Shown one piece after another: positions 1 to 10,977 of a stretch of 64,000 bases of DNA. Both the position numbers and the translations under genes were made by a program. A model generated the notes under the pieces. It was not told the DNA's origin and did not search any database. It worked only from the letters and a program-made list of their open reading frames with translations. Location of the stretch: positions 48,821,456 to 48,885,455 of the forward strand of contig CM054140.1 in NCBI GenBank assembly GCA_028751875.1, in the 5' to 3' direction. Position 1 is the first letter of the stretch, and each line of letters starts with the position of its first letter. The DNA is from Rapana venosa (lineage: Eukaryota > Mollusca > Gastropoda > Neogastropoda > Muricidae).

Positions 1-49
1 TGAAACATTTCCCCCATCCATTAGACCATGAGTGGTGGTCTGAGCGCTA

Positions 50-80
<31 letters not shown>

Positions 81-324
81 CGTGTGTTACACACAATTTT
101 TCAGCACACGTAAAAGAACCCACGGCAACAAGAGAGTTGTCCCTGGCAAAATTCTTAGAAAAAAGCCACACTGATAGGGAAAGAAATACAGTTGCAGACC
201 CCAAAAAAGAAGAGAAAAAAGGGGAGAGCAGCCCGAATTTTACGCAGAGAAATCTCGTGACTTAAAGTGGTAAAAATAAGTAAAATAAAGAAAGAAATAA
301 AGAAAGAAAGAAAGAAAGAAAGAA

Positions 325-325
<1 letters not shown>
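1..325 (+). mobile_element. Family-II SINE, 5' end cut by the window
   Basis: It begins in the body (tttcccccatccattagacc) and has ctttcggatgagacgataaa, cggcaacaagagagttgtc, an A-rich stretch and gagagcagcccgaatttta, ending with cgtgacttaaagtggtaaaa and an A/G-rich tail that runs into the ATCT microsatellite. It shows the same order of blocks as the full copy at 12,640. Confidence 0.75.
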
Positions 326-382
<57 letters not shown>

Positions 383-397
383 GTTTGCCTGCCTGCC

Positions 398-451
<54 letters not shown>

Positions 452-474
452 TGTCTGCCTGCCTGCCTGCCTCC

Positions 475-559
<85 letters not shown>

Positions 560-576
560 ATCTATCTATCTATCTA

Positions 577-608
<32 letters not shown>

Positions 609-640
609 GCTCTATGTTTGTCTGTCTGTCTGTAGTTTCG
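326..640. repeat. ATCT/GTCT tetranucleotide array
   Basis: About 310 bp of (ATCT)n alternate with blocks of (GTCT)n and (GCCT)n. Translated frames give only YLSI/CLSV repeats and are not genes. The array starts at the 3' tail of the SINE at position 1, a common birthplace of microsatellites. Confidence 0.9.
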
Positions 641-1160
641 TCTATCTCCCAAAACAATGGCATAATTCAAACAGTCCAGATGGATAATATGTTAAGCCTC
701 CTGTTAACAGTATATCTCTAAAACAACTCAGAAAGACAAATTTGCAGCATCGACAGCAGATAACAAAGATAACAAAGCACAAACATTGCTTTAAAAAGAT
801 TTTTTAAAAAATCAAACAAAAATGAACTAAAACCTAACTAAATTAAAACGAACTGAACAAAACAAAACTTAAGGTAGATTAAAATAGACAATGAGATTTT
901 TTAAAATTAAAAAACCCCACCTCTAACAAAATGCATTGACAATTTTGTTTAGAAAGACGGACGGAACAAATGTGAGGTGTTTGTTTGTTTGTTTGTTTTT
1001 GTTTCTTTTACGTTCGTTCACAAATTGTCTCAGTAGGGTTTCGGCGCTTGTCACATTTTTTTGCGAATTGTGTTGGTTTTTTTTTTTTAAAGCCACATGC
1101 TTCTTTTAAAAAAAATTCTCTGAGGATTTTCTTGTTGTTTGTTTGTTTTGTTTGTTTGTG

Positions 1161-1162
<2 letters not shown>
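641..1162. other. AT-rich intergenic or intronic sequence
   Basis: A-rich then T-rich unique-looking sequence with short (TTTG)n runs near 977 and 1,136. No exon, tRNA or element was recognised. Confidence 0.5.

Positions 1163-1233
<71 letters not shown>
1163..1233. repeat. GT dinucleotide microsatellite
   Basis: About 70 bp of (GT)n with one interruption (gtgtggtgtg). It is non-coding. Confidence 0.9.
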
Positions 1234-1238
<5 letters not shown>

Positions 1239-1350
1239 CGTTGACAGCTTCTTCGTTGTTGGTGTTTGTGAAAGCGAAGAAGGTCTTATATGTTTTTTTG
1301 TGTCATGATTTGGTTGTTTCTCGCGCGCGCGTGAGCGCGTGTGTGTGTGT

Positions 1351-1520
1351 TTATTTATTTATTTATTTCGCTTTAAATCACGACAGATTTCTCTGCGTGA
1401 AATTCGGACTGCTCTCCCCGGAAAGAGTGCGTCGCCACAAGAGCAGCGCCACCCATTATTTATTTTTTTATTTTTTTTCTGTCTGCAACTCTATTTGTTT
1501 TCCCTCTGAGAGTGGCTTTT
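1351..1520 (-). mobile_element. Family-II SINE, 3' half
   Basis: On the minus strand this is the 3' part of the element: AAAT tail, gatttaaagcg, then gcagtccgaatttcacgcag and an A-rich stretch. It stops in gagagtggctttttgtgtg at the edge of an alternating GT/GC tract. Confidence 0.65.
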
Positions 1521-1660
1521 TGTGTGTGAGAGTGAGTGTGTGCACGCGCATACGTGCGCGCGCGTGTGTGTGTACGTGCACGCGTGTGTGTGCGTGCGTG
1601 CATGCATGTCTGTCTGCGCTTGCGCGCGCGTGTGCCTGTTGCGTTGCGTGCATGTGTGGT
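1521..1660. repeat. Alternating purine-pyrimidine tract (GT/GC)
   Basis: A run of tgtg, cgcg, cacg and catg steps with little interruption. Such alternating sequence can adopt left-handed Z-DNA. The short frames through it are cysteine/valine or histidine/threonine repeats and are not genes. Confidence 0.7.
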
Positions 1661-1750
1661 GTAATTTAACGTTTGCAATTTTCTCGCAAATTACTTCCTC
1701 TTCAGAACCAATTTGGCTAGGGCTGTGCACCAAATCAGTGCGAAAAAAAA

Positions 1751-2577
1751 GTAAATTAAGAAAATGAGGAGCAGAGCAGACAACGACGAAACAAAGAAGG
1801 GGAAGAAGGGAACGGAGAAGGAAGTAGACAAAGAGGAAGAGGAGAAGGAGGAGGAGGAGGAGAGGGAGTAGAAGAGGAGAAAGAGGAGAAAGTGTACAAG
1901 AGGAGAAAAAGTAGAAGGAGAAAGAGGAGATTGAAGAAGGAAGAGGAGAAAGAGTAGAAGAGAAAGGAGGAAGAGGAGAACAAGGAGAAGAGGAGAAAGA
2001 GTAGAAGGAGAAAGAGGTGAAAGAGTAAAAGAAGCAGGAAGAGGAGAAAGCGTAGAAGATGAGAAAGAGGAGAAGTTGGAAGAGGAGAAAGCGTAGAAGG
2101 AGGAAGAGGAGAAGATGGAAGAGGAAAACGAGTAGAAGAAGGATGAGGAGAAAGAAAAGAAAAAGGAGGAAAAGGAGAAAGAGTAGAAGGAGGAAGAGGA
2201 GAAGGAGTAGAAGAGGAGAAAGAGTAGAAGAAGGAAGAGGAAGAGGAGAAAGAGTAGAAGAAGGAAGAGGAAGAGGAGAAAGAGTAGAAGAAGGAAGAGG
2301 AAAAAGAGTAGAAGGAGGAAGACGAGAAGGAGTAGAAGAGGAGAAAGAGTAGAAGAAGAAGGAGGAAGAGGAGAAGGAGTAGAAGACGAGAAAGAATAGA
2401 AGAAGGAAGAAGAGAAAGAGGAGAAGAAGAAGGAGGAGGAGAAAGAGTGGAAGAATGAAGAGGAGAAAGAGTAGAAGGATGAGGAGAAAGAGTGGAAGAA
2501 GGAGGAAGAGGAGAAAGGGTAAAGGAAGAGGAGAAAGAATGGAAAGAAAGAGGAGAAGGAAGAGGGGAAAGCGTTTA
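1751..2577. repeat. Polypurine minisatellite, first part
   Basis: About 820 bp consist almost only of A and G on the + strand, built from degenerate units like gaggagaaagagtagaagga. A 299-codon minus-strand frame (Ser/Phe/Leu only) is the translated complement and not a gene. Long mirror-like purine tracts can form triplex DNA. Confidence 0.85.
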
Positions 2578-2582
2578 TTAAA

Positions 2583-2936
2583 AATTTCATTTCATTTTAT
2601 TCTGTTATATCACGGATAATGGACTAAGTACTTATGCACTTTTTTAACATCCAGTCCCTGTGTGTATGCGATTTTTGTAAATTCTGTCATCTATTCCCAC
2701 CGGGACACAATGGCCTACTCTTATCAAAGGTGGAACAGGATTTAACGTGTGCGCAAGATGTTCTGCGTGCGTTCGCACACGGGGCCTCGGTTTATAGTCT
2801 CATCCGAAGGACCTTTGGGGAGAGTGGAGTTTGCAGTGATGGTAACTCCAGGGGAAAATATCCCCTTGAACGGGAATCGAACCCGGGTCATCAGATTGCG
2901 ATTGCAATGTTCTGACCACTAGGCTATCCTGTCCCC
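2583..2936 (-). mobile_element. Family-I SINE inserted in the polypurine tract
   Basis: On the minus strand it has a tRNA-like head (ggatagcctagtggtcaga with cccgggttcgattcccg), ccttcggatgagactataaa, a body with aggccattgtgtcccggtgg, and an ATTTTATT-type tail at 2,583. Purine-rich minisatellite flanks both sides, so the element landed inside the array. Confidence 0.85.
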
Positions 2937-2937
2937 C

Positions 2938-3228
2938 TAGAAGGTAGAAGGAGGAAGAGGAGAAAGTGGAAGAAGAAAGAGAAAAGAAGAAAAAGGAGAA
3001 AGAGTAGAAGAAGGAGAGAGGAGAAAGAGTTGAAGAAGGAGATGCAAAAGTAAAAAAAGGAGAAGAAAAAGAAGAAAAGGGATAGTAGGAGTCGCAATGA
3101 TAGAAGGAGGAAGAAGGAGGAGAAAAAGAAGAAAGTGAAAGAGCAGTAGAGAGGGAGTCGAAATAGTAGAACGAGAAAAAGAAGAAGAGAAAGAAGAAGA
3201 AGAAGGATAGAGAGAAAGGGCAGTGACA
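2938..3228. repeat. Polypurine minisatellite, second part
   Basis: This continues the A/G-only tract after the SINE, with units such as agaagaaaaaggagaaagag. Minus-strand Leu/Ser/Phe frames through it are artefacts of composition. Confidence 0.85.
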
Positions 3229-3305
3229 GATTTACTAAAGGCCAGCATCCTGGGGGTGGTGCCCATCTCCTCTCCCTCGCCGCCCATCTCCTCTCCCTCG
3301 CTGCT

Positions 3306-4855
3306 TTAACTTTCATGTCCCTAAACCAAACCAGCATTGTAAAATAGGATTGGGTTTAACTTTCATGATCCTGAACCAAACCAGTATTGTAAAATAGGAT
3401 TGGGTTTAACTTTCATGTCCCTAAACCAAACCAGCATTCTAGAATAGGATTGGGTTTAACCTCTATGTTCCTGAACCAAACCAGCATTCTCAAATACGAT
3501 TGGGTTTACCTTTCATGTCCCTGAACCAAACCAGCATTGTAAAATAGGATTGGGTTTACCTTTCATGTCCCTGAACCAAACCAGCATTGTAAAATAGGAT
3601 TGGGTTTACTTTTCATGTCCCTGAACCAAACCAGCATTGTAAAATAGGATTGGGTTTACCTTTCATGTCCCTGAACCAAACCAGCATTGTAAAATAGGAT
3701 TGGGTTTACCTTTCATGTCCCTAAACCAAAGCAGCATTGTAAAATGGAATTGGGTTTACCTTTCATGTCCCTGAACCAAAGCAGCATTGTAAAATAGGAT
3801 TGGGTTTACTTTTCATGTCCCTGAACCAAACCAGCATTGTAAAATAGGATTGGGTTTACTTTTCATGTCCCTGAACCAAACCAGCATTGTAAAATAGGAT
3901 TGGGTTTACCTTTCATGTCCCTGAACCAAACCAGCATTGTAAAATAGGATTTGGGCTTAACTTTCATGACCCTGAACCAAACCAGCATTGTAAAATAGGA
4001 TTGGGGCTTCACCTCTATATCCCTGAACCAAACCAGCATTCTAAAATAGGATTTGGGTTTACCATTCATGTCCCTGAACTAAACCAGCATTCTCAAATAG
4101 GATTGGGTTGACCTTTCATGTCCCTGAACCAAACCAGCATTGTAAAATAGGATTGGGTTTATCTTTCATGATCCTGAACCAAACCAGCATTGTGAAATAG
4201 GATTGCTTTAACCTCTATGCCCTTAAACCAAACCAGCATTGTAAAATAGGATTGGGTTTACCTTTCATGTCCCTGAACCAAACCAGCATTGTAAAATACG
4301 ATTTGGGCTTAACTTTCATGACCCTGAACCAAACCAGCATTGTAAAATAGGATTGGGGCTTCACCTCTATATCCCTGAACCAAACCAGCATTCTAAAATA
4401 GGATTTGGGTTTACCATTCATGTCCCTGAACTAAACCAGCATTGTAAAATAGGATTGGGTTTACCTTTCATGTCCCTGAACCAAACCAGCATTGTAAAAT
4501 AGGATTGGGTTTACTTTTCATGTCCCTGAACCAAACCAGCATTGTAAAATAGGATTGGGTTTACCTTTCATGTCCCTAAACCAAACCAGCATTGTAAAAT
4601 AGGATTGTTTTACCATTCATGTCCCTAAACCAAACCAGCATTGTAAAATACGATTTGGTTTAACTTTCATGTTCCTAAACCAAACCAGCATTGTAAAATA
4701 GGATTGGTGTTAACCTCTATGTCCCTAAACCAAACCAACATTCTAAAATAGGATTGGGTTTACCTTTCATGTCCCTAAACCAAACCAGCATTGTAAAATA
4801 GGATTGGGTTTACCATTCATGTCCCTAAACCAAACCAGTGTTCTTAAATAGGATT
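3306..4855. repeat. 50-bp minisatellite, about 31 copies
   Basis: Unit: tttacctttcatgtccctga followed by accaaaccagcattgtaaaataggattggg. Most copies are 50 bp; a few are 51 because of an extra T in ggatttggg. Two long segments (about 3,863-4,070 and 4,215-4,421) are almost identical at a distance of 352 bp, so there is a higher-order repeat of seven units. Minus-strand frames of 68 codons through those segments (MLVWFRDMKV repeats) result from the 51-bp variants and are not a protein gene. Confidence 0.92.
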
Positions 4856-5075
4856 TGGCGCTTTGCTTACGGTAGTAACTGACATAACCTTTTGCTTGGT
4901 CAAACATAGTAAAGTGCGAGGCCATGGTCAATTGGGGCACCCAGATACATAAAAAGGCCGCTGGAGTGTTTGGCTCATCATGTCACATAATAAACGGGAA
5001 TGCTCATACAATGTTTTATCATCGCTTCCTTCACCTCCACCGCCTCCCTCTCAGCATGAGTGAGGGATTGAATGA
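4856..5075. other. Unique sequence between repeats
   Basis: It contains no recognised gene or element and ends in ctccaccgcctccctctcag before a GA microsatellite. Confidence 0.4.
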
Positions 5076-5233
5076 GTAAGAGAGAGAGAGAGAGAGAGAG
5101 AGAGACGAGAGAGAGAGAGAGAGAGAGAGGTAGATAGGTAGAGAGATAGATAGATAGATAGATAGGTAGATAGATAGATAGATAGATAGATATATAGATA
5201 GATAGGGAGGGAGGGAGGGAGGGAGAGAGAGAG
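5076..5233. repeat. GA / GATA / GGGA microsatellite
   Basis: The array passes from (GA)n to (GATA)n with GGTA variants to (GGGA)n. It directly abuts the 3' tail of the LINE to its right, consistent with growth from the tail. Confidence 0.85.
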
Positions 5234-6366
<1,133 letters not shown>

Positions 6367-6369
6367 TTT

Positions 6370-6404
<35 letters not shown>

Positions 6405-6734
6405 TTCTTTTATATCTAGGATAATGGAATAAGCACTCGTGTGCTTTTTTACATCCAGTCCCCGTGTGTATGCAGTTTTGTCAATTTTGTCATCTGTTTC
6501 CACCGGCACACAATGGCCTACTCTTCCGTAAAGTCGAACAGGATTTAACGTGTGCGCAAGATGTTCTGCATGCGTTCGAACACGGGGCCTCGGTTTATAA
6601 GTCTCATCCGAAGGACTTTGACACTCGGTTCGATTTTTTGTCCAACTGGGAAGAAAGGGCGAGGCTGGGAATCGAACCCAGAACCTCACGGTTTACTTGT
6701 TGGCAGGCGAACGTCTTAACCATCCTGCCACCTT
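6367..6734 (-). mobile_element. Family-I SINE with a second head type
   Basis: The minus strand reads ggtggcaggatggttaagac, gttcgcctgcc..., ctgggttcgattcccagcct, then the family-I body (ccttcggatgagacttataa, aggccattgtgtgccggtgg) and an (AAAT)n tail. The same head type is at 56,881. Block B holds a damaged copy at about 20,080-20,440. Confidence 0.85.
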
Positions 6735-6939
6735 CCTTCCTGTAAAAGGTTTGACCACAAAACTTCAAAACGCTAGGCTTTGAACGACTCACACTCAACT
6801 CAAATGTCTCCCTTGCCGCTTACATCGATCATTTGCAAAATGCAATCTGCAAAAAATCAGAAGACGGATTTAGATGCAATATCTTCTCTCTCACCCCCCC
6901 CCCCCCCCAAAAAAAAAAAAAATCAAATAATATTTCGAC

Positions 6940-7328
6940 GGAAGCTATATAGCCGAGTGGTTAAAACGGTTCAATCCCATGGGTCCATGAAGTCGTGGGT
7001 TCGAATCTCGGCGGCGTCTGGTGAATTAAGGATGGGGAATTTTTTACGATCTCTCAGGTCAGCTACAAGTGCAAACCTGCCAGTGCCGTAATTCCCTTCG
7101 TGTGTATAGTTATACCCATGCAGAAGGTCAAAATATCCACGTTAAAGATCCCGCTATTCATGTCAGTGTTCAGTGAGTTACAGAAACACCAACATCCCCA
7201 GCATACATCCCCGAAGTCGGAATTTGGCTGCCTTCATGGTGGGCAAAAGCGGTCGCATATATGCAAAATCTTACCATCGGTGAACCTCGGAGCTCTAGCC
7301 GAGGAACAGGAATGGTTTTTTTGAATAC
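6940..7328 (+). mobile_element. Family-III SINE
   Basis: Head: ggaagctatatagccgagtg, then gtgggttcgaatctcggcgg, both tRNA-like. Body: gtgccgtaattcccttcgtg, ccacgttaaagatcccgc, then a 3' part with ttcatggtgggcaaaagcgg and accatcggtgaacctcggag. The 3' part recurs at about 9,540-9,640. It lacks the cggatgagac central block of families I and II. Confidence 0.7.
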
Positions 7329-7532
7329 AAGTATGTCATTCAAGCAGCATGAGGATAGTGTCTTTATGAGTTGTCAAACATCGTTTCTCTCTTGTCCAGT
7401 GAACAAAAAAAAGAAGTACGCTTCTCGTACAGTAAGCCATAAACCAATCTACTACTCTCACACACGCCAAAATTTATTAACAGTATAGTACTGTTTAATT
7501 TAGAGAAGGGGTAAGTGAGTGGAAGCGTGCAC

Positions 7533-7577
7533 GATGTGTGTGTGTGTGTGTGTGTGCGCGTGTGTGTGTGCGCGCGC

Positions 7578-7608
<31 letters not shown>

Positions 7609-7645
7609 CGTGCGTGTGCGTGTGTGTGTCTGTGTGTGTATGTGA
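7533..7645. repeat. GT/GC microsatellite
   Basis: Alternating GT and CG steps, non-coding. Block B has a shorter, indel-rich version. Confidence 0.85.
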
Positions 7646-7712
7646 TTCAGATTCAGATTCAGATTCAGAATATTTTATTGCCATTTAAGTCATGTAGACT
7701 TATTTGACACAA
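7646..7712 (-). mobile_element. Probable LINE or SINE 3' tail
   Basis: On the minus strand it reads atggcaataaaatattctga followed by (ATCTGA)n. The hexamer-tail architecture resembles the LINE end at 5,234, though the sequence differs. Only about 65 bp remain. Confidence 0.4.
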
Positions 7713-7715
7713 CAA

Positions 7716-7717
<2 letters not shown>

Positions 7718-7768
<51 letters not shown>
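7718..7768. repeat. GT dinucleotide array
   Basis: About 48 bp of uninterrupted (GT)n. Confidence 0.9.
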
Positions 7769-7769
7769 C

Positions 7770-7910
7770 TTTTGATTCTTTTTTCTTTTATTTAGAGGAT
7801 AATGGACTAAGCACTCATGTGCTTTTTTCCCATCCAGTCCCCGTGTGTATGCAGTTTTGTCAAATTTTGTCATCCATTCCCACCGGCACACAATGGCCTA
7901 CTCTTCCGAA

Positions 7911-7914
<4 letters not shown>
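7770..7914 (-). mobile_element. Family-I SINE 3' half
   Basis: Minus strand: cggaagagtaggccattgtg, ggtgggaatggatgacaaaa and a T-rich tail on the + strand at 7,770. The 5' half is missing; a (GT)n array begins exactly where the body stops. Confidence 0.75.
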
Positions 7915-7941
<27 letters not shown>

Positions 7942-7966
7942 ATTCTTGCCTCTCTGTTTCTGTCAC

Positions 7967-8027
<61 letters not shown>

Positions 8028-8135
8028 TGCGAGTGTGTGTGTTATGTGTGTGTGCCTAATTAGGTACGTAAGTACATGTGTGCATGCATGTTGCCTGCGC
8101 GGGCGCGCGCGTGCGTGCGTGCGTTTTTCAGTGCT
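7915..8135. repeat. GT - GA - GT/GC compound microsatellite
   Basis: (GT)n, a short unique piece, (GA)n of about 58 bp, then tgtg/cgcg steps. Non-coding. Confidence 0.85.
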
Positions 8136-8534
8136 TATCACTGCAATCTTTAGTCTCTGGTCGTGTAGTATGCTGCACACACAGTGTGTCCAATCATAAT
8201 CGTTAAAAAAAATATTTATGACTTTCTCCGAAAACTCGCTTGTTATATTAACGCCACACGCTTAATCAATCCCTCAACAGCTTTTGGTTTTAATGTTTAT
8301 CACCCCAAAGATCTCATAGACGCAGAATATTCTACACAGCTGCTCCACAGCTGTAAAAGAAATCAATGAATGAATGAATACTTGGCCACTAACATAGCTC
8401 AATGTTTCTTTTTGCTTTTTTGGAGCCGTGGGTACTACCAGAGTGTGTTTGTGTTTTTGCTATCCAACAAACACTTGTATTGTATTATACTGTGTTGTGT
8501 TGTTGTACTGTACTGTATGGTATTGTATCGTATG

Positions 8535-8738
8535 TCATTTTAAATCACGGCAAGAGTCCTCTCCGTGAAATTCGGGTTGCTGTCCTCGGGGAGAGCTGGT
8601 CGTCACAAGAGCAGAGCCACCCATTGTTTGTTTCTCTTTTCCTGTCTGCGTGTGTACTTATTTCCTTTGTCACAGTGGCTTTTTCCTGCAGAATTTTGCC
8701 AGGGACAACTCTCTTGTTGCCGTTGGTTCTTTTACGTG

Positions 8739-8780
<42 letters not shown>

Positions 8781-8925
8781 GATCTGCACTTCAAGTTCAA
8801 ACAACTGATCATAACATGCCACACCCTCAATTCACCAGACTGCCGCTGCTGAGATTCAAACCCACATCTTCAAGGACCCATGTCACGGAAGTCAAACCCT
8901 CTAACCCACCTAGTTACGGCATCTG
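8535..8925 (-). mobile_element. Mosaic SINE: family-III head joined to family-II 3' half
   Basis: On the minus strand, 8,925-8,780 reads like the family-III head (catgggtccttgaagatgtg, gggtttgaatctcagcagcg, gtctggtgaattgaggg). An (AT)n run of about 36 bp follows at 8,741-8,776. Then 8,740-8,535 is the family-II 3' half (aagaaccaacggcaacaaga, cagcaacccgaatttcacgg). It is either one chimeric element or one SINE inserted into another. Confidence 0.6.
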
Positions 8926-9227
8926 ACAATGAATGACAAATTATGTTCACATGCATATTTCATCTTCTGCAGGCGCCTATGCACACAGGAGAATATGGCG
9001 GTTGTAGGTTTGCTACCAAATGCGACCTGATCAATTATTGCAACACTCTCCATCCTTAATCCATCAGATGCTGGTTAGATTTGAAGTCACAAACTGTTTC
9101 TTCAAGACCTTTAGAACTAAACGCGAGACGGTTTATCCACTTAGCCAAAGCCACCGTGTTTTTAGGGGAAGGGAAGAAACAAACCTTTTCCTCGTTTGTT
9201 TGGTCATTAAGCTACTATTGGGGGGTG

Positions 9228-9500
9228 GGGGGGACAGGGTAGCCTAGCAGCTAGACTGTGTGCTCATGATCCAACAGCCGTCATCAAGGCATCCCTTGGA
9301 GATTTTTTTCCCGGGAGTTAACATCAGTACCAACTCCACTCCCGCAAGTCTTTCGGGTGAGACTATGAACCGAGGTCCCTTGTACAAACGCACGCAGAAC
9401 ATCACGCTAACATGTTAAAACCTAATCCGCAGTTCTGAAGAGTAGGCCATTGTGTGCCAGTAGGAATGGATGACAGGTTTCTTAAAAAAAAGCATGCACA
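9228..9500 (+). mobile_element. Family-I SINE, degraded
   Basis: It has cagggtagcctagcagctag, gggagttaacatcagtacc, ctttcgggtgagactatgaa, gaagagtaggccattgtgtg and gtgggaa-like sequence, and stops before the usual tail. Family-III-like 3' sequence follows at 9,540. Confidence 0.7.
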
Positions 9501-9539
9501 CTGGTATAGTATTTAGATATGATCTCCAAAGTGGGAACA

Positions 9540-9640
9540 TGACTACGTTCATGGTGGGCATAAACAATCGCATACACAAAATATCACTATTGGGAAATCT
9601 CAGAGCTCTAGTTGAGAATCGAAAACAGAAAGTTACTCTT
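9540..9640 (+). mobile_element. Family-III SINE 3' fragment
   Basis: ttcatggtgggcataaacaa and gaaatctcagagctctagtt correspond to 7,235-7,310 in the fuller family-III copy at roughly 70 per cent identity by eye. Confidence 0.5.
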
Positions 9641-9780
9641 TACAAAAAGTATTTACATATGCTAAAAAAACTCTGGTTCTCCAGTATCATATTATGAATC
9701 CATTTCTATCTATTCCTTTATTTATGATCTAAAACCAAAGCCTATCAATCTCATATCCCATGACATTTTTTGGGTTTCAG

Positions 9781-9935
9781 CGAAGAGATGGATGGAGGGC
9801 ACGAATCCACAGATCACAGAAACTCGTTACCGGACAACAACGTGGAGAGCCTTCCCATGCAGGAAGCCACCAAAAAAGATGACACCATGGAAGTGTTGTT
9901 GAACATGGGCAAAGACTTCACCGTCCCTCTCCAAG
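9781..9935 (+). CDS. SLC4A11: Candidate N-terminal exon of the SLC4A11-like gene
   Basis: This 155-nt segment follows a good polypyrimidine-AG acceptor (tttttgggtttcag) and ends at CAAG|gtcagt, a good donor. It stays open in one frame, with a possible start codon at 9,788 in a reasonable purine context. The peptide is hydrophilic and acidic (MDGGHEST..., then MEVLLNMGKDFTVPLQ), as expected for the poorly conserved SLC4A11 N terminus. I cannot align it residue by residue to a known family member, so membership rests on position, strand and splice signals. It ends in phase 1, which does not fit the phase-0 reading of the 15,116 exon, so at least one further exon is expected between 9,936 and 15,115. 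The upstream promoter and 5' UTR were not recognised. Confidence 0.55.
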
Positions 9936-10365
9936 GTCAGTATGGCAACATACCATGACACTGCCTGGTCTTAAATACACATTAATATTTTGTAGTGCTT
10001 CCTCCTTTTTCACTTTGATATCATTCACCACAGCTATTTCTTGCATTGTATGAGGCGTTGCTTCCGCTATATACGGATTTTTGTGATGGCAGGATGAAAA
10101 CAAAGGTTGCAAAAGCTTAATCTGTTGGTGTCAATAAAGATTAGTTTGACTAACCTCACCCGGCACCATTTCTCTTCAAAGGACACACAAGGGCACTGAC
10201 ACTATCCCTCTCCAAGGTCAGTAGGTCAACATGCTGATGACAATGACACTGTCCTTTTTCAAGATCAGTAGGTCAACACGCTATGTCAATGACACTGAAT
10301 TTTCCAAGGTCAGTAGGTTAACACGCTATGACACTGACCCCATCCCTCTCAAAGGTCACTTGACT
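9925..10365. repeat. Short tandem repeat containing a splice-donor-like motif
   Basis: The end of the first exon (ctctccaag|gtcagta) is echoed in the intron. ctctccaaggtcagtaggtc recurs at about 10,209, tttcaagatcagtaggtcaa at 10,258 and ttccaaggtcagtaggttaa at 10,302, each followed by caac-gct-atgacactg. A partial unit (ctctcaaaggtcac) lies at 10,345. The repeat is a decayed minisatellite of about 45-50 bp units. Confidence 0.65.
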
Positions 10366-10420
10366 ATACAATAACAATGGATCTGAGGCCACCACTTTTC
10401 ACCAGGCAAGTGCTCTGTAT

Positions 10421-10424
<4 letters not shown>

Positions 10425-10456
<32 letters not shown>

Positions 10457-10458
10457 AG
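10425..10458. repeat. GC/AC microsatellite
   Basis: Short (GC)n then (AC)n run inside the first intron. Block B has a shorter version near 24,530. Confidence 0.8.
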
Positions 10459-10977
10459 AACCTTCTTTTTGATCTTCCCCAAAGCTAAATGAATTCCTCC
10501 TAGCTTGTACAGGGAACAGAAAATGGAAGATTGTTCACACTAGGGTACAATTGCACCATTCCTATCTTCCAGTCATCTGTCTCAAAGATGCTGGAGTCTT
10601 CTGTGTGACCTGTGTGTGACTTGTAGTGGAAGCATTACTACCACACATCTGCTTCCCGGCTGTCAGGATAACAGATAATAATTATGATGTATCTATGTCA
10701 TCAGGCCAAAACACTTCACTGCAGATTCCATGTAGGTCTTATTTTTAATGTCCCAATGGACACAACTTTTACACGCGTGGAAGAAATGAGAATATTCTTG
10801 TCCTATATACAATTATTACATTAGCTTTGAAAAAGGCCATATTCATGAATTCTTTACTTTTAAAACATATGTTTTCATGATTTGGTTTGTTGTTCAACTG
10901 GACAAATAACACACCCATCTTGAAAGCGATAGGTCAGATGTTCAAATCCCAGCTTAGGTCAATTTTCTTCTGTATCC

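Noticed and set aside
1691..2590. 299-codon minus-strand Ser/Phe/Leu frame
   Set aside because: This is the complement of a polypurine minisatellite; composition alone keeps it open.
3863..4421. Two 68-codon frames with MLVWFRDMKV repeats
   Set aside because: They arise where 51-bp unit variants happen to keep frame; most units are 50 bp and shift frame.
3306..4855. CRISPR-like array
   Set aside because: Units are directly adjacent 50-bp repeats with no unique spacers, in animal DNA; it is a minisatellite.
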